64,000 nt of DNA from assembly GCA_017407125.1 (NCBI GenBank), contig JAFQXE010000045.1:372001-436000 (forward strand). The letters run 5' to 3'. The number at the start of each line of letters is the position of its first letter. Position 1 is the stretch's first letter. Source of the stretch: Thermoguttaceae bacterium (GTDB lineage: Bacteria > Planctomycetota > Planctomycetia > Pirellulales > Thermoguttaceae). Under the pieces are notes generated by a model. That model was not told the origin of the DNA and made no database searches. It saw nothing but the letters and a program-made list of their open reading frames with translations. The position numbers were made by a program, and so were the translations under genes. Positions 1-8,971 of this stretch are shown here, piece after piece.

Positions 1-1530
1 ACCATCTTATTGCTTCGGTCATATCTTTTGGAACGCCTTCGCCTCTAAAGTAACAGACGCCAAGATTATATTGTGCATTTGCATTTCCTTGTTCAGCCGC
101 TTTTCTGAACCATTTTATCGCTTCGGTCCTATCTTTTTGAACGCCCTCGCCATTTGCATAACAGGCTCCAAGACTACATTGTGCACGGGCATTTCCTTGT
201 TCAGCCGCTTTGCGACACCATTTTACCGCTTCGGTCATATCTTTTGGAACGCCCACGCCGTTTTTATAACACGAACCAAGATAAAATTGTGCATCTGCAA
301 ATCCTTGTTCAGCCGCTTTGCGAAACCATTTTATCGCTTCGGTCATATCTTTGGGAACGGCCTCGCCTCTAAAGTAACAGACGCCAAGATTATATTGTGC
401 ATTTACATTTCCTTGTTCAGCCGCTTTGCGATACCATCTTACCGCTTCGGTCATATCTTTTGGAACGCCTTCGCCATTATTATAACACGCACCAAGATAA
501 AATTGTGCATCTGCAAATCCTTGTTCAGCCGCTTTGCGAAACCATTTTACCGCTTCGGTCATATCTTTTGGAACGCCCTCACCGTTTGCATAACACACGC
601 CAAGATTGCACTGTGCAATGGTATTTCCTTGTTCAGCCGATTTGCGAAACCATTTTACCGCTTCGGTCATATCTTTTGGAACGCCTTCGCCATTATTATA
701 ACACGCACCAAGATTACATTGTGCATCTGTATCACCTTGTTCAGCCGCTTTGCGAAACCATTTTACCGCTTCGGTTATATCTTTTGGAACGCCCTCGCCG
801 TTTGCATAACAGATGCCAAGATTACGTTGTGCATCTGCATCACCTTGTTCAGCCGCTTTGCGAAACCATTTTACCGCTTCTGCCTTATCTTCTGATACGC
901 CAAAACCATAACTATAGCACACGCCAAGTTGACAAAACGCAACCGTATTTCCCAGATTAGCTGCATTGCGATACCAGTTTACCGCTTTACAAAACCATTT
1001 ATCCGCTTCGGTTTTATCTTCTGAAACGCCGGCGCCCCAATAATAACACTCAGCAAGTTTGTATTGCGCAAAAGGAAATCCTTGTTCTGCCGCTTTGCGA
1101 TACCATTTTACCGCTTCTGTCATATCTTTGGGAACGCCCTTCCCGTACTCGTAACACATGCCAAGATTAACTTGTGCACGGGCATTTCCTTGTTCAGCCG
1201 CTTTTCTGAACCATTTTATCGCTTCTGTCCTATCTTTTTGAACGCCCTCGCCATTTGCGTATAATCTACCAAGATCACATTGCGCCCTCGCATGTCCTTG
1301 CAAAGCCGCTTTGCGGCGCCATTTTACCGATTCTGCTTTATTTTCTGGAACGCCATTGCCATAATAATAGCAATTAGAAAGATGAGATTGAGCATCTGCA
1401 TTTCCCGATTCCGCAGCATGTTGAAGCAACGCCAGCGCTCTGACTTTATCTTCCGGCGCTCCGTCTCCGTTGTCGTATCGTTTTGACAATTCCAAAGCGG
1501 CTTCTGCATCCCCCGCTTTTCCTTTTTTCT
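1..1530 (-). repeat. 108-bp tandem repeats encoding the Sel1 solenoid
   Basis: Fourteen in-frame units of 108 bp (36 codons) lie inside the caspase-Sel1 gene. Some distant units are more alike than neighbours (for example units 3 and 13, and 11 and 14), which points to recent duplication of blocks. The fifth unit carries about 7 extra residues (FCKAVNWYRNAANL), a partial internal duplication. Confidence 0.9.
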
Positions 1531-3400
1531 GCAAATTTTTAATTTCCTGACTGACCAGCTGGAAAACATAGCGCTCTCCTCGACCGGGCGTTTCTAACAG
1601 ACGGGAATCCGGCGACGTAATTTTTTGAAACCCCGTTCCTTTGAAGACTTTTAATTCAGCGCTCCAGTCAGATGAGCCGTCATCAGTAAACAATACGCCG
1701 CAAACGCTGGCAAGGCGCCCGCCTTTGATGTCAAAAACCGGCGTGTTATTGTTGTTCTGCTCGCAAACCTTTTCGTTAATTGCCTCTAACGCTTTTTGCA
1801 GCGTAATGGGATTGTTTTTCATCCAGCGGATTTTCCATTCTTTAACGTCGTTCCCCGCGAGAATCGCAACGGTAAAATAGTTTGTATCAGCAGTCGATTT
1901 CTGAATCGCGTCTTCAATGCGATCCTGGGATGTGGATAACGAACGAATGTTCAACGGACTGTCTTCCAAACGAATTACCGGGCGATTGTTCGCCAGAATC
2001 TGTTTTCCTCTTTCGTTTAGCGTCATCTCAAACTGGAAGGGGATCGGCTTTCCCGTTGCGGCAATTGAACCTCCTTCGTCCATCAACCGCGCTTTACCAA
2101 TTTGAACGTTTCCACAGTAAACAGGGATTATATTGGCTGAATTTGAACTAAAGTTTAAGCGCGTTTTGGAATGGTTGACAAAATCAATCGTAATGATAAG
2201 CCGTTGGTCAGAACAGTATTCCTCAAATGCGGATTTCAAAACCTGATTGACATATATCTTTTCAGGATTTGACCATTGAAGCGCGTTATAATTCTTGTTT
2301 TGAGAGTAATCGAATTCGCCTTCTAAATAAAAGCAGGAACTGACTTTTGATCCAAACAGCCCGAAGCGAGTAAGCGGATTAGGACGCTTGACAACGCTTT
2401 TATCCTCTGCGCCGATATTAATATACCAATCCAATAATACAACATGGAACATTGTACTGTATTTCGGTTCCGTTCTCTTGTATGCAGGATCGGTTCCGCA
2501 GAGATACCGCTTCATGGGGGGAAGGTCGGGATCAATTGACCACACAACCTGAATGGAGTTAATTGACCATGTCAGAGGCGGATTCATGACAATGTCGTCG
2601 CAATTGATTATCGTCTTTTCTGATATCGTAAAGTCTGTAACCGATCCGCTAAAAAAGGGAGTTTGAATTTCATTTTCAGCTTTTAGAACATCCGATTTTG
2701 TATGAGCCGTTGTCCATTTACAAACTTCCATCAACGTGAGATTCCCGTCATGGTCAGAATCCGCCTCGCCAGAGAGGGCGGCTGCAAAGTTTTTTGTGAA
2801 GTAGCCGTTTCCGCCGTTGGGTTCCTCGTAGCTTTTTTCGCCCTCGGCGCAGCTCTGGAAAAGAGCAATTCCTGACGGCGGAGCAGGAACGACCTGCAAT
2901 CCCTTGGCGTCGCGAGAAGATGCGGGGTCGTTTCGACACGCGTCTACAACCACCCATTTGAATTTGGCTTTACAATTGGCAACGTCGTTCATCACTTTCG
3001 TAATTGAGACGCCCGTTCCTTCCAGATCTCCCATATCGACGTCTGGGGGACAAAAAAAGACGCCGTTCCCGTTCTGGGCGCCGTGTCCTGAAAACGCAAT
3101 CAATACAAGATCAGAAGAGTTGGCGGAAGCAAGAAGTTCAGACAGCTTTTGCTCGATTTTCTTTTTGGTTGGCAAATTTCGAAAAGCTCCGCCGGTTACA
3201 AGCATCTGGATATCATTTTCTTCAAAGTCAATTTTCATCAACGCCTCTTTGAGGGTTTTCATATCGTTGACGCAGCATTTGAGCGATTGAACGCTCTCGT
3301 AGTCGTCCACGCCTACCAGCAGAGCCAGCTTGCGAGCCTCGGTCGTTTGAGCTAAACAAACCAATAAAACGAATGTCAATAGGAGAAAACAGCGGCGCAT
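1..3400 (-). CDS. Caspase-domain protein with C-terminal Sel1 repeats (partial)
   Basis: Reading the minus strand from the ATG at 3400 gives one open frame that runs off the left edge, so at least 1133 residues are present and the C-terminus is missing. Residues 1-22 form a signal peptide (MRRCFLLLTFVLLVCLAQ). Residues 24 to about 260 are a peptidase C14 (caspase/metacaspase) domain with both catalytic residues: His106 in FSGHGAQNG and Cys155 in VVVDACRNDP. A long middle region of unknown fold follows. From about residue 630 there are 13 complete 36-residue Sel1 repeats plus a partial 14th, with the consensus GNGEGVPKDMTEAVKWFRKAAEQ in overlapping form. Sel1 repeats usually make a protein-binding solenoid, so the protein is probably an exported or periplasmic protease with a recognition arm (inference). 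The substrate is unknown. The gene stands alone and diverges from the GYF_2 gene. Confidence 0.9.
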   Translation of the reverse strand, partial: MRRCFLLLTFVLLVCLAQTTEARKLALLVGVDDYESVQSLKCCVNDMKTLKEALMKIDFEENDIQMLVTGGAFRNLPTKKKIEQKLSELLASANSSDLVLIAFSGHGAQNGNGVFFCPPDVDMGDLEGTGVSITKVMNDVANCKAKFKWVVVDACRNDPASSRDAKGLQVVPAPPSGIALFQSCAEGEKSYEEPNGGNGYFTKNFAAALSGEADSDHDGNLTLMEVCKWTTAHTKSDVLKAENEIQTPFFSGSVTDFTISEKTIINCDDIVMNPPLTWSINSIQVVWSIDPDLPPMKRYLCGTDPAYKRTEPKYSTMFHVVLLDWYINIGAEDKSVVKRPNPLTRFGLFGSKVSSCFYLEGEFDYSQNKNYNALQWSNPEKIYVNQVLKSAFEEYCSDQRLIITIDFVNHSKTRLNFSSNSANIIPVYCGNVQIGKARLMDEGGSIAATGKPIPFQFEMTLNERGKQILANNRPVIRLEDSPLNIRSLSTSQDRIEDAIQKSTADTNYFTVAILAGNDVKEWKIRWMKNNPITLQKALEAINEKVCEQNNNNTPVFDIKGGRLASVCGVLFTDDGSSDWSAELKVFKGTGFQKITSPDSRLLETPGRGERYVFQLVSQEIKNLQKKGKAGDAEAALELSKRYDNGDGAPEDKVRALALLQHAAESGNADAQSHLSNCYYYGNGVPENKAESVKWRRKAALQGHARAQCDLGRLYANGEGVQKDRTEAIKWFRKAAEQGNARAQVNLGMCYEYGKGVPKDMTEAVKWYRKAAEQGFPFAQYKLAECYYWGAGVSEDKTEADKWFCKAVNWYRNAANLGNTVAFCQLGVCYSYGFGVSEDKAEAVKWFRKAAEQGDADAQRNLGICYANGEGVPKDITEAVKWFRKAAEQGDTDAQCNLGACYNNGEGVPKDMTEAVKWFRKSAEQGNTIAQCNLGVCYANGEGVPKDMTEAVKWFRKAAEQGFADAQFYLGACYNNGEGVPKDMTEAVRWYRKAAEQGNVNAQYNLGVCYFRGEAVPKDMTEAIKWFRKAAEQGFADAQFYLGSCYKNGVGVPKDMTEAVKWCRKAAEQGNARAQCSLGACYANGEGVQKDRTEAIKWFRKAAEQGNANAQYNLGVCYFRGEGVPKDMTEAIRW

Positions 3401-3755
3401 AATTATTGCGGTATATAAAGGATAAAAAGTTAGTAGTCAGCAGTTGTTAAGACGCTATGCGTCTTGAGCGTTAAACGTATGCTACAATATACTCCACGAA
3501 GAATAAATCTGCAAGCGCCTGACAGGCTGAGAAATCCCAAAAAACAGAAAATTTTATCATATTAGATAAAATAGGTTCTTCCGGAATCGCTCTGAATAAA
3601 CGGTTTTTCAAAATTTATCTGACATTTTTACTGTCGCATATTGATTTTTTCTTTAATTTGTGCATAATAGAAAATGGAGCGTCAGAAACAAGTCGGTTAT
3701 TATCGCCTTTGGACGCTTAATAAATAATCAAAAGACTTTTACACGTTACACAACT
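3401..3755. other. Divergent intergenic region, 355 bp
   Basis: An AT-rich spacer separates the divergent caspase-Sel1 and GYF_2 genes. It must hold both promoters. I could not pick out a convincing -35/-10 pair or any RNA gene. Confidence 0.4.
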
Positions 3756-4559
3756 ATGGGAATTCGTTTTTATTGTCCAAACGGTCATAAACTTCACGTT
3801 AAAGAATTTCAGGCGGGACGTCGAGGCGTTTGCCCCTATTGCGGCGTAGACGTTGACATTCCTCTGACCAGCACGCGCGAGTCGAGCAAGGGGAAAGAGT
3901 CGAGCAAAGGGAAAACCGCGCTTAAACATGAGGACGCAGACGGCGTCAACCTCAACGCGATTGCTCCAGACGCCGCTCCGGACGCGGTTGCGGGCGCAAG
4001 TTTTACGTCTGCCAGACAAGACCGGGAAATCGAGCTTTCCTCTCCGCGCGAGCAGCCGATTATTGCGCCGGAACCAACGTATCAGACCAAACCCAAAACC
4101 GACCCGTTTGCAGAAGCTCCAAACGCTTTGTGGTACGTTCGACCGTCAACGGGAGGTCAGTACGGGCCGGCGACGGCAGAGATTATGAAATCCTGGCTGG
4201 ACGAAGGACGCATCAACGAAAGTTCGTACGTCTGGCGAGAAGGCTGGGAAGACTGGAAAAACGCCGCGGACGTCTTTGAACAGATCACGCCCAATAAAAT
4301 TGACCTGCATTTGTCCGGCGTTATTAACAAACAAAAGCTCAAAACGGAATCCTCTGTCAAGTCGCATAACGCAGTAGAGCAGACTGTCAGCCCCGCGGCT
4401 GTAATAAACGATTTGCGTGAGCAAAGAGAGTCTGTTTCTGCAAGCGGCGCTTCCGCCAAAACGCCGTCAAAACCGTTCTGGAAAGATTTTAAACTCCTTG
4501 CCGTTATCGGCGAAGGACTTGTTATTATCGGTTTGATTATCGCGTTAATTTTGAAGTAA
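3756..4559 (+). CDS. Zinc-ribbon and GYF_2 domain membrane protein
   Basis: 267 residues from the ATG at 3756. An in-frame ATG lies 32 codons upstream, but the N-terminal zinc-binding motif starts directly after the chosen Met, so I prefer this start. Residues 1-35 form a zinc ribbon of a type common in planctomycetes (FYCPNGHKL then GVCPYCGVDV). A disordered, charged linker follows. Residues of about 120-170 match a GYF_2 domain (WYVRPSTGGQYGPAT, then SYVWREGWEDWKNA). After a second linker, the protein ends in one hydrophobic segment (LLAVIGEGLVIIGLIIALIL). It is probably a tail-anchored membrane protein with a cytoplasmic adaptor region; GYF domains bind proline-rich peptides. The partner is unknown. 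Confidence 0.8.
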   Translation: MGIRFYCPNGHKLHVKEFQAGRRGVCPYCGVDVDIPLTSTRESSKGKESSKGKTALKHEDADGVNLNAIAPDAAPDAVAGASFTSARQDREIELSSPREQPIIAPEPTYQTKPKTDPFAEAPNALWYVRPSTGGQYGPATAEIMKSWLDEGRINESSYVWREGWEDWKNAADVFEQITPNKIDLHLSGVINKQKLKTESSVKSHNAVEQTVSPAAVINDLREQRESVSASGASAKTPSKPFWKDFKLLAVIGEGLVIIGLIIALILK

Positions 4560-4590
4560 CCCTTACCCTCCTGCCCCCCGTTATCCTGCC

Positions 4591-5559
4591 ATGAAACTGT
4601 CCATTGTCATTCCCGTTTTGAACGAAGAAGAAAGCCTCGAAAAACTGTTACAGGAAATCTCCGAAGTCGCCCAGGCGAACGAGTACAACGACCTGGAAAT
4701 TGTTTTTGTCGACGACGGCTCGACGGATGCGTCGTGGTCTGTCATTGAGAAAATGGCGAAGGAAGACAGCCGCGTCCGAGGGATTCGGTTCCGACGCAAT
4801 TTTGGGAAAGCGGCGGCTCTTCAGGCGGGATTCTGCGAAGTTACCGGCGACATTGTTATTACCATGGACGCCGACCTTCAGGACGACCCGCACGAAATCC
4901 CCAATTTCCTGGCGAAAATGGACGAGGGGTTCGACTGCGTCAGCGGCTGGAAAAAGGTTCGGCACGACCCATGGCACAAGGTCTACCCGTCCCGCGTGTT
5001 TAACGCCATGGTCAGCAGCCTGACAGGCGTCGTTCTTCACGACCACAACTGCGGCATGAAGTCTTATCGCCGCAGCATCTTTGACGAGGTTACCCTCTAT
5101 GGAGAAATGCATCGATTCGTGCCGGTACTGGCAGGGTCTCGTGGATACAAAGTCAGCGAGATTGTCATCAACCATCGCGCCCGGGAATTCGGGAAATCGA
5201 AGTACGGATTCACCCGCATTTTCAAGGGCTTTATGGACTTGCTGACGGTTAAATTTGTAACGTCTTACGGTCAGCGTCCTCTGCACGTATTGGGCAACAT
5301 CGGCATGGGAGCCTTCTGTCTGGGCGGATTGGGCGTGTTCGTCATGGCTCTGCTGTGGATTCTAACCCGCTGCAGCGACAAAATTGCCCACTATTGCGGC
5401 GGCGTGTTCCACGTTTCAGACCATTCCGCATTTGTCCTGTTCTCTGCGTTGTTTATTATCGTCGGCGCACAGTTCCTCTGCGTCGGCTTGCTGGCGGAAC
5501 TTCTTACCGCGTTCAACCAAAAACCGGGAACGAACTACAGCATTAAAGAAAGAGTTTGA
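4591..5559 (+). CDS. Family 2 glycosyltransferase, polyprenyl-phosphate type
   Basis: 322 residues. The N-terminal GT-A domain shows IVIPVLNEEES, the nucleotide-binding VFVDDGSTDASW and the metal-binding TMDADLQDDPHEI. Two transmembrane helices near the C-terminus (residues about 233-258 and 280-305) give the layout of the DPM1/GtrB/ArnC group. Those enzymes move a sugar from a nucleotide donor to a polyprenyl-phosphate carrier at the inner face of the cytoplasmic membrane. The sugar and the pathway (surface polysaccharide or lipid modification) cannot be read from the context. It starts 31 bp after the GYF_2 gene on the same strand, so the two may be co-transcribed. No clear Shine-Dalgarno sequence is seen. 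Confidence 0.9.
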   Translation: MKLSIVIPVLNEEESLEKLLQEISEVAQANEYNDLEIVFVDDGSTDASWSVIEKMAKEDSRVRGIRFRRNFGKAAALQAGFCEVTGDIVITMDADLQDDPHEIPNFLAKMDEGFDCVSGWKKVRHDPWHKVYPSRVFNAMVSSLTGVVLHDHNCGMKSYRRSIFDEVTLYGEMHRFVPVLAGSRGYKVSEIVINHRAREFGKSKYGFTRIFKGFMDLLTVKFVTSYGQRPLHVLGNIGMGAFCLGGLGVFVMALLWILTRCSDKIAHYCGGVFHVSDHSAFVLFSALFIIVGAQFLCVGLLAELLTAFNQKPGTNYSIKERV

Positions 5560-5583
5560 GTTAAACTTGAAATATCTTTGAGT

Positions 5584-5611
5584 TAGGAGTGAGGAGTGAG
5601 GAGTGAGGAGT
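5584..5611 (+). repeat. Heptamer tandem repeat (gaggagt), 4 copies
   Basis: One taggagt and three gaggagt units run without gap just after the glycosyltransferase gene. It is one of many 7-bp-period arrays in the window. Confidence 0.85.
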
Positions 5612-5834
5612 GCGTAGCCGCACGGGCGAGAGGACGAGGTTATGCCTCCGAAAAAGCCTGTTTCGGCGCTACCCGCTTCCAATCGGGAACCGACCCTGTC
5701 GGCGCAAAGCGCTCCTCAATGGTTGTGTGTACACAAATCACACTCGGCTTGCTAACCTCTTTGAACGGACTGACTTTGAAATAACGTTACGAACCAATTT
5801 GCTGGATTAACCTGCTATTTTATACTCAATTACA

Positions 5835-6689
5835 ATGTCAAACGAAAAATCTATTCTGGAGGAATTCCGCTGTATTTTAAACAATTATATTCCTGACAAC
5901 TTTAAAACCAACAGCGCTAAAGGTTTTTTTGAGGCTGCTCAAAGCGGTAATCTTGATCAAATTAAAGAACTTCTAAAGCAGGGCAAAGACGATGTCAATA
6001 TAAGAAATTGCACATGTAAGATAATTGAACATGCCGTCTACAGACATAATCTGGAAATAATCCAATGGATCATGGAACAGGGTGTCGACGTCAACGCAAA
6101 AGACGAAAAAGGTTGGACCGTCTTGCATTCTGCCGCCTTTGTTGGGGAAATGGAATTGGCTCGATTTTTCGTTGAACAGGGCGCTGACGTCAATGCAAAA
6201 AACAATGAAGGTTGGGCAGTAATACACTCTGCCGCCTGGAGCGGGAGTCTGAAACTGGTTCAATGGCTCGTTGAACAGGGCGCTGACATCAACGCAAAAG
6301 ACAATACCGGTTGGATGGCCTTTGATTCTGCCGCCCGGAGCGGGAGTCTGGGATTAGTGCAATGGTTCGTTGAACAAGGCGCTGACCCCAACGCAAAAGA
6401 CAATACCGATTGGATGGTCATACATTCCGCCGCACGAAGCGGGAGTCTGGAACTGGTTCAATGGCTCGTTGAACAGGGCGCAGACATCCATGCAAGAGAC
6501 AAGACCGGTTGGACGGTTTTACACTCTGCTGCTCGTAGCGGGAGTCTTGAATTGGTTCAATGGCTCATTGGACAGGGCGCAGACCCCAACGCAAAAGACA
6601 ATACCGGTTGGACGGTCTTTGATTCTGCCGATGACAGCAGGGATTATGAACTGCTTCAATGGTTTCTCAACTATTACTCAATAAAATAA
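5835..6689 (+). CDS. Ankyrin repeat protein
   Basis: 284 residues, no signal peptide and no membrane segment. After a 25-residue N-terminal cap it is made of about eight ankyrin units with a 33-residue period, typically GWTVLHSAARSGSLELVQW then LVEQGADINAKDNT. Units 4-7 are nearly identical, also at DNA level, which implies recent internal duplication. Ankyrin repeats bind proteins; the ligand is unknown. The protein would be cytoplasmic unless exported by a route not visible here. It is flanked on both sides by repeat-rich DNA, consistent with an accessory gene. Confidence 0.9.
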   Translation: MSNEKSILEEFRCILNNYIPDNFKTNSAKGFFEAAQSGNLDQIKELLKQGKDDVNIRNCTCKIIEHAVYRHNLEIIQWIMEQGVDVNAKDEKGWTVLHSAAFVGEMELARFFVEQGADVNAKNNEGWAVIHSAAWSGSLKLVQWLVEQGADINAKDNTGWMAFDSAARSGSLGLVQWFVEQGADPNAKDNTDWMVIHSAARSGSLELVQWLVEQGADIHARDKTGWTVLHSAARSGSLELVQWLIGQGADPNAKDNTGWTVFDSADDSRDYELLQWFLNYYSIK

Positions 6690-6736
6690 ATATCCCATTG
6701 ATATGTTGGCAATAAAACGCAGACAGTTGCACTCGC

Positions 6737-6840
6737 CGGGGGTACGCAATTTTTTCTTGCGAAGATAAGTGAGATGAGAAGCTGAATCGCGTCCTGAAAG
6801 GACGCAACCCTTGTAACCGTGGGCTTCAGCCCACGGACGA
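6737..6840 (-). repeat. Dispersed element C, inverted copy of 25248-25350
   Basis: Its reverse complement matches 25248-25350 almost base for base. It contains two small hairpins, cgtgggcttcagcccacg and gcgtcctgaaaggacgc. Confidence 0.8.
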
Positions 6841-6869
6841 ATGACGTAAAATAAAATCATCGACAAATT

Positions 6870-6917
6870 CTCTTTTCTATCCCCCCGCGCCTTTAGGCGC
6901 GGGGGGATAGAAAAGAG
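6870..6917. repeat. 48-bp palindrome, covarying hairpin family A
   Basis: Two perfect 23-nt arms surround a 2-nt centre. The outer ends (CTCTTTTCT/AGAAAAGAG) and the flanking words cgacaaat and gactcgatta recur at 26827-26877 and 63484-63530. The inner stem is different there but still perfectly or nearly perfectly complementary. Confidence 0.85.
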
Positions 6918-6954
6918 GTTGACTCGATTAAAGAGAATCTTTTTAATCGTTTTT

Positions 6955-7181
6955 CCGTGGGTTAAAACCACGGCTACTAATATTGAACCGCTACGCGGTT
7001 CTAGGTGAAGCGCTTCGCGCCTATTGCCTCCGTGGGTTAAAACCCACGGCTATTAAAATTGAACCGCTACGCGGTTCTAGGTGAAGCGCTTCGCGCCTAT
7101 TGCCTCCGTGGGTTAAAACCCACGGCTATTAAAATTGAACCGCTACGCGGTTCTAGCGGATGCGCTTCGCGCCTATTGCCT
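6955..7181. repeat. Three tandem 75-76 bp repeats made of small hairpins
   Basis: Units at 6955-7029, 7030-7105 and 7106-7181. Each has three hairpins: ccgtgggttaaaacccacgg, accgctacgcggt and gcgcttcgcgc. A partial related copy lies at 43650-43700. Units are contiguous with no unique spacers, so this is not a CRISPR array. Confidence 0.9.
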
Positions 7182-7191
7182 ACTCTCCCCC

Positions 7192-7219
7192 TTCACTTTT
7201 TTTTACAAAAGGGTAGAAT
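7192..7219 (+). promoter_or_regulatory. Possible argG promoter
   Basis: TTCACT (7192-7197), 16 bp, TAGAAT (7214-7219), about 100 bp before the argG start. The -35 match is weak. Confidence 0.4.
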
Positions 7220-7319
7220 GCCGATAGATTTAAATCAGTAAGTTTTTAGCGGTTTGGAGAAAGCGTTTTCCCGCCGCAGCTTGCGCTATTGCTAACCCAT
7301 TATATTTGAAGGATTTATT

Positions 7320-8531
7320 ATGCCTAGTTGCGTATTAGCCTATTCCGGCGGATTGGACACCTCCGTTTTGGTTGGGTGGTTGATCGAAGAAGGTTATGAA
7401 GTTCACGCTGTCTACGTTGATTTGGGACAGCCGTGCGAAGACCGTCAGGCGTTGATTGACAAAGCGTTGAAAATCGGGGCGAAAACCGCTCGCGTTGTCG
7501 ACGTCAAAGAAGAATGCGCTCGCGATTTTGCCGTTCCGATGATTCAATGGCAGGCGAAATACGAAGGCATTTATCTGCTCGGAACGTCCATTGCCCGTCC
7601 GATCATTTCCAAGAAATGTCTGGAAGTGGCGAAGGAAGTCGGCGCGACCGTTTTCGTTCACGGCGCGACCGGAAAAGGCAACGACCAGTGCCGATTCCAG
7701 CTGGCGGCGGAAGCCCTCGACCCGACCGTTAAGATCATGGCTCCGTGGAGAATGGAAAAGTTCCGCAACCGGTTCCCCGGCCGTTCGGAAATGATCGCCT
7801 TCTGCGAAGAACGCAACATCCCGGTCAAGGCGTCCAAGTCCAAGCCGTATTCCAGCGACGAAAACTGCTTCCATATTTCCTACGAAGCCGGCAAGCTGGA
7901 AGACCTGTCGATCAACGGCGTTGAACTGGTTGACTTCGGCATGGGCGTTTCCCCGCAGGAAGCGCCGGACAAGGTCGAGAACATCGTCATCGGGTTCGAG
8001 GCGGGCGTTCCGGTTTCGCTCAATGGAGAAAAGCTGACGCCGTACGAGATGATTCATCACCTCAACATTATCGGCGGACGCAACGGCATCGGACGTATCG
8101 ACATGATTGAAAACCGCTTTGTCGGCATGAAGTCCCGCGGCGTTTACGAGTCCCCCGGCATGACGATTCTCTACGACGCTCACCGTCAGATGGAATCGCT
8201 GTGCGTTGACCGCGACCTGACTCACCTGCGCGACCGTCTCGCTCCGGAAGTGGCGGAAATGATTTACTACGGATTCTGGTATCACGCCAAGATGGACGCT
8301 CTGCTGGCGTTTATCAAGGATATGCAGAAGCACGTAACCGGCGAAGTTGGCTTGCAGCTCTACAAGGGCAACATCATGATCAACAGCCGCAAGAGCCCGT
8401 TCAGTCTGTACGACGAAGGCATCGCCACGATGGAAGGGTCAGACGCCTACAACCAGACGGACGCCGAAGGATTTATTCGCATCATGGGCTTGCCCGGCCG
8501 CGTTCAGGCGAAAGTTACGCCTCGTATATAA
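7320..8531 (+). CDS. argG: Argininosuccinate synthase
   Basis: 403 residues, the normal family length. It joins citrulline and aspartate using ATP to make argininosuccinate, the penultimate step of arginine synthesis, in the cytoplasm. The N-terminal PP-loop ATP-binding motif AYSGGLDTSVLVGWL is intact, as are the family signatures GTSIARPIISKK, VFVHGATGKGNDQCRF and KSKPYSSDENCFH. The start follows an AAGGA-type ribosome site. No other arginine gene is adjacent (no argH or argF), so it seems to be a single-gene unit with its own terminator at 8765-8816. Confidence 0.97.
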   Translation: MPSCVLAYSGGLDTSVLVGWLIEEGYEVHAVYVDLGQPCEDRQALIDKALKIGAKTARVVDVKEECARDFAVPMIQWQAKYEGIYLLGTSIARPIISKKCLEVAKEVGATVFVHGATGKGNDQCRFQLAAEALDPTVKIMAPWRMEKFRNRFPGRSEMIAFCEERNIPVKASKSKPYSSDENCFHISYEAGKLEDLSINGVELVDFGMGVSPQEAPDKVENIVIGFEAGVPVSLNGEKLTPYEMIHHLNIIGGRNGIGRIDMIENRFVGMKSRGVYESPGMTILYDAHRQMESLCVDRDLTHLRDRLAPEVAEMIYYGFWYHAKMDALLAFIKDMQKHVTGEVGLQLYKGNIMINSRKSPFSLYDEGIATMEGSDAYNQTDAEGFIRIMGLPGRVQAKVTPRI

Positions 8532-8572
8532 TTAGGAATTAGGAATTGGCGCAAAGCGCTACTCTTAATTTT

Positions 8573-8735
8573 TCCCCCCTTACTAAAGTTTTTTGGAAAG
8601 GGGAGTTTGAGGGGAAGAACCTTTTTTTCAAAAAAGGTTTTCCCCTCATTTCATTTAACTTGAAAAAACTTCTATAATAGGGAGCCAGCTTGCTGGCGAC
8701 CGAAAGTTTTTTCAAGTTAGGTGGCGAGGCGCCGC
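8573..8735 (+). repeat. Dispersed element B, about 163 bp
   Basis: An almost identical copy in the opposite orientation lies at 27269-27425. It carries two imperfect hairpins, one of type gaggggaagaacc/ggttttcccctc and one of type cttgaaaaaactt/aagttttttcaag, and ends in gcgaggcgccgc. Confidence 0.85.
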
Positions 8736-8764
8736 TTTATTTATTTGTACTCAAGAAACAAATC

Positions 8765-8816
8765 AACCGTCATAACGCCGAAAAGACCAGTTCTTTTGGT
8801 ATTATGACGGTTTTTT
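8765..8816 (+). terminator. Strong intrinsic terminator
   Basis: A long stem (AACCGTCATAA paired with TTATGACGGTT, plus an inner CCGAAAAGA/TTCTTTTGG stem) is followed by a run of T. It probably ends the argG transcript. Confidence 0.85.
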
Positions 8817-8870
8817 GTGTATAAATCAGAGGCAGCGTTCAAAAATGTTGAAAAATTTTTTAAAAATGTA

Positions 8871-8971
8871 TTGCAAATTCTGAATTTATGTTATAATGAA
8901 CAATAAGGTAAATTATATAAATATCGTTCGCGGTTGAAATATACCCAAATTATCGATTGGAATATAAAATA
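8871..8971 (+). promoter_or_regulatory. Promoter and leader shared by the two PEP-CTERM genes
   Basis: TTGCAA (8871-8876), 15 bp, TATAAT (8892-8897), then a leader that is almost identical to that before the second paralogue (11606-11706), including aaggtaaattatataaat and atcgattggaatataaaata. Sequence outside this block differs, so the block was duplicated or is under selection. Confidence 0.6.

Larger units (their letters stand above)
6690..7319. other. Repeat-rich intergenic region, 630 bp
   Basis: There is no credible gene. It holds, in order: an inverted copy of the element at 25248 (6737-6840), a 48-bp palindrome (6870-6917), three tandem units of about 76 bp (6955-7181) and a likely argG promoter. 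Confidence 0.75.

Noticed and set aside
71..960. Long open frames on the plus strand with repeated ISLFSRFA-like or LVQPLCET-like units
   Set aside because: They are antisense to the Sel1 repeats. The 108-bp period is a multiple of three, so any stop-free antisense frame repeats too; they have no start signals or sensible composition.
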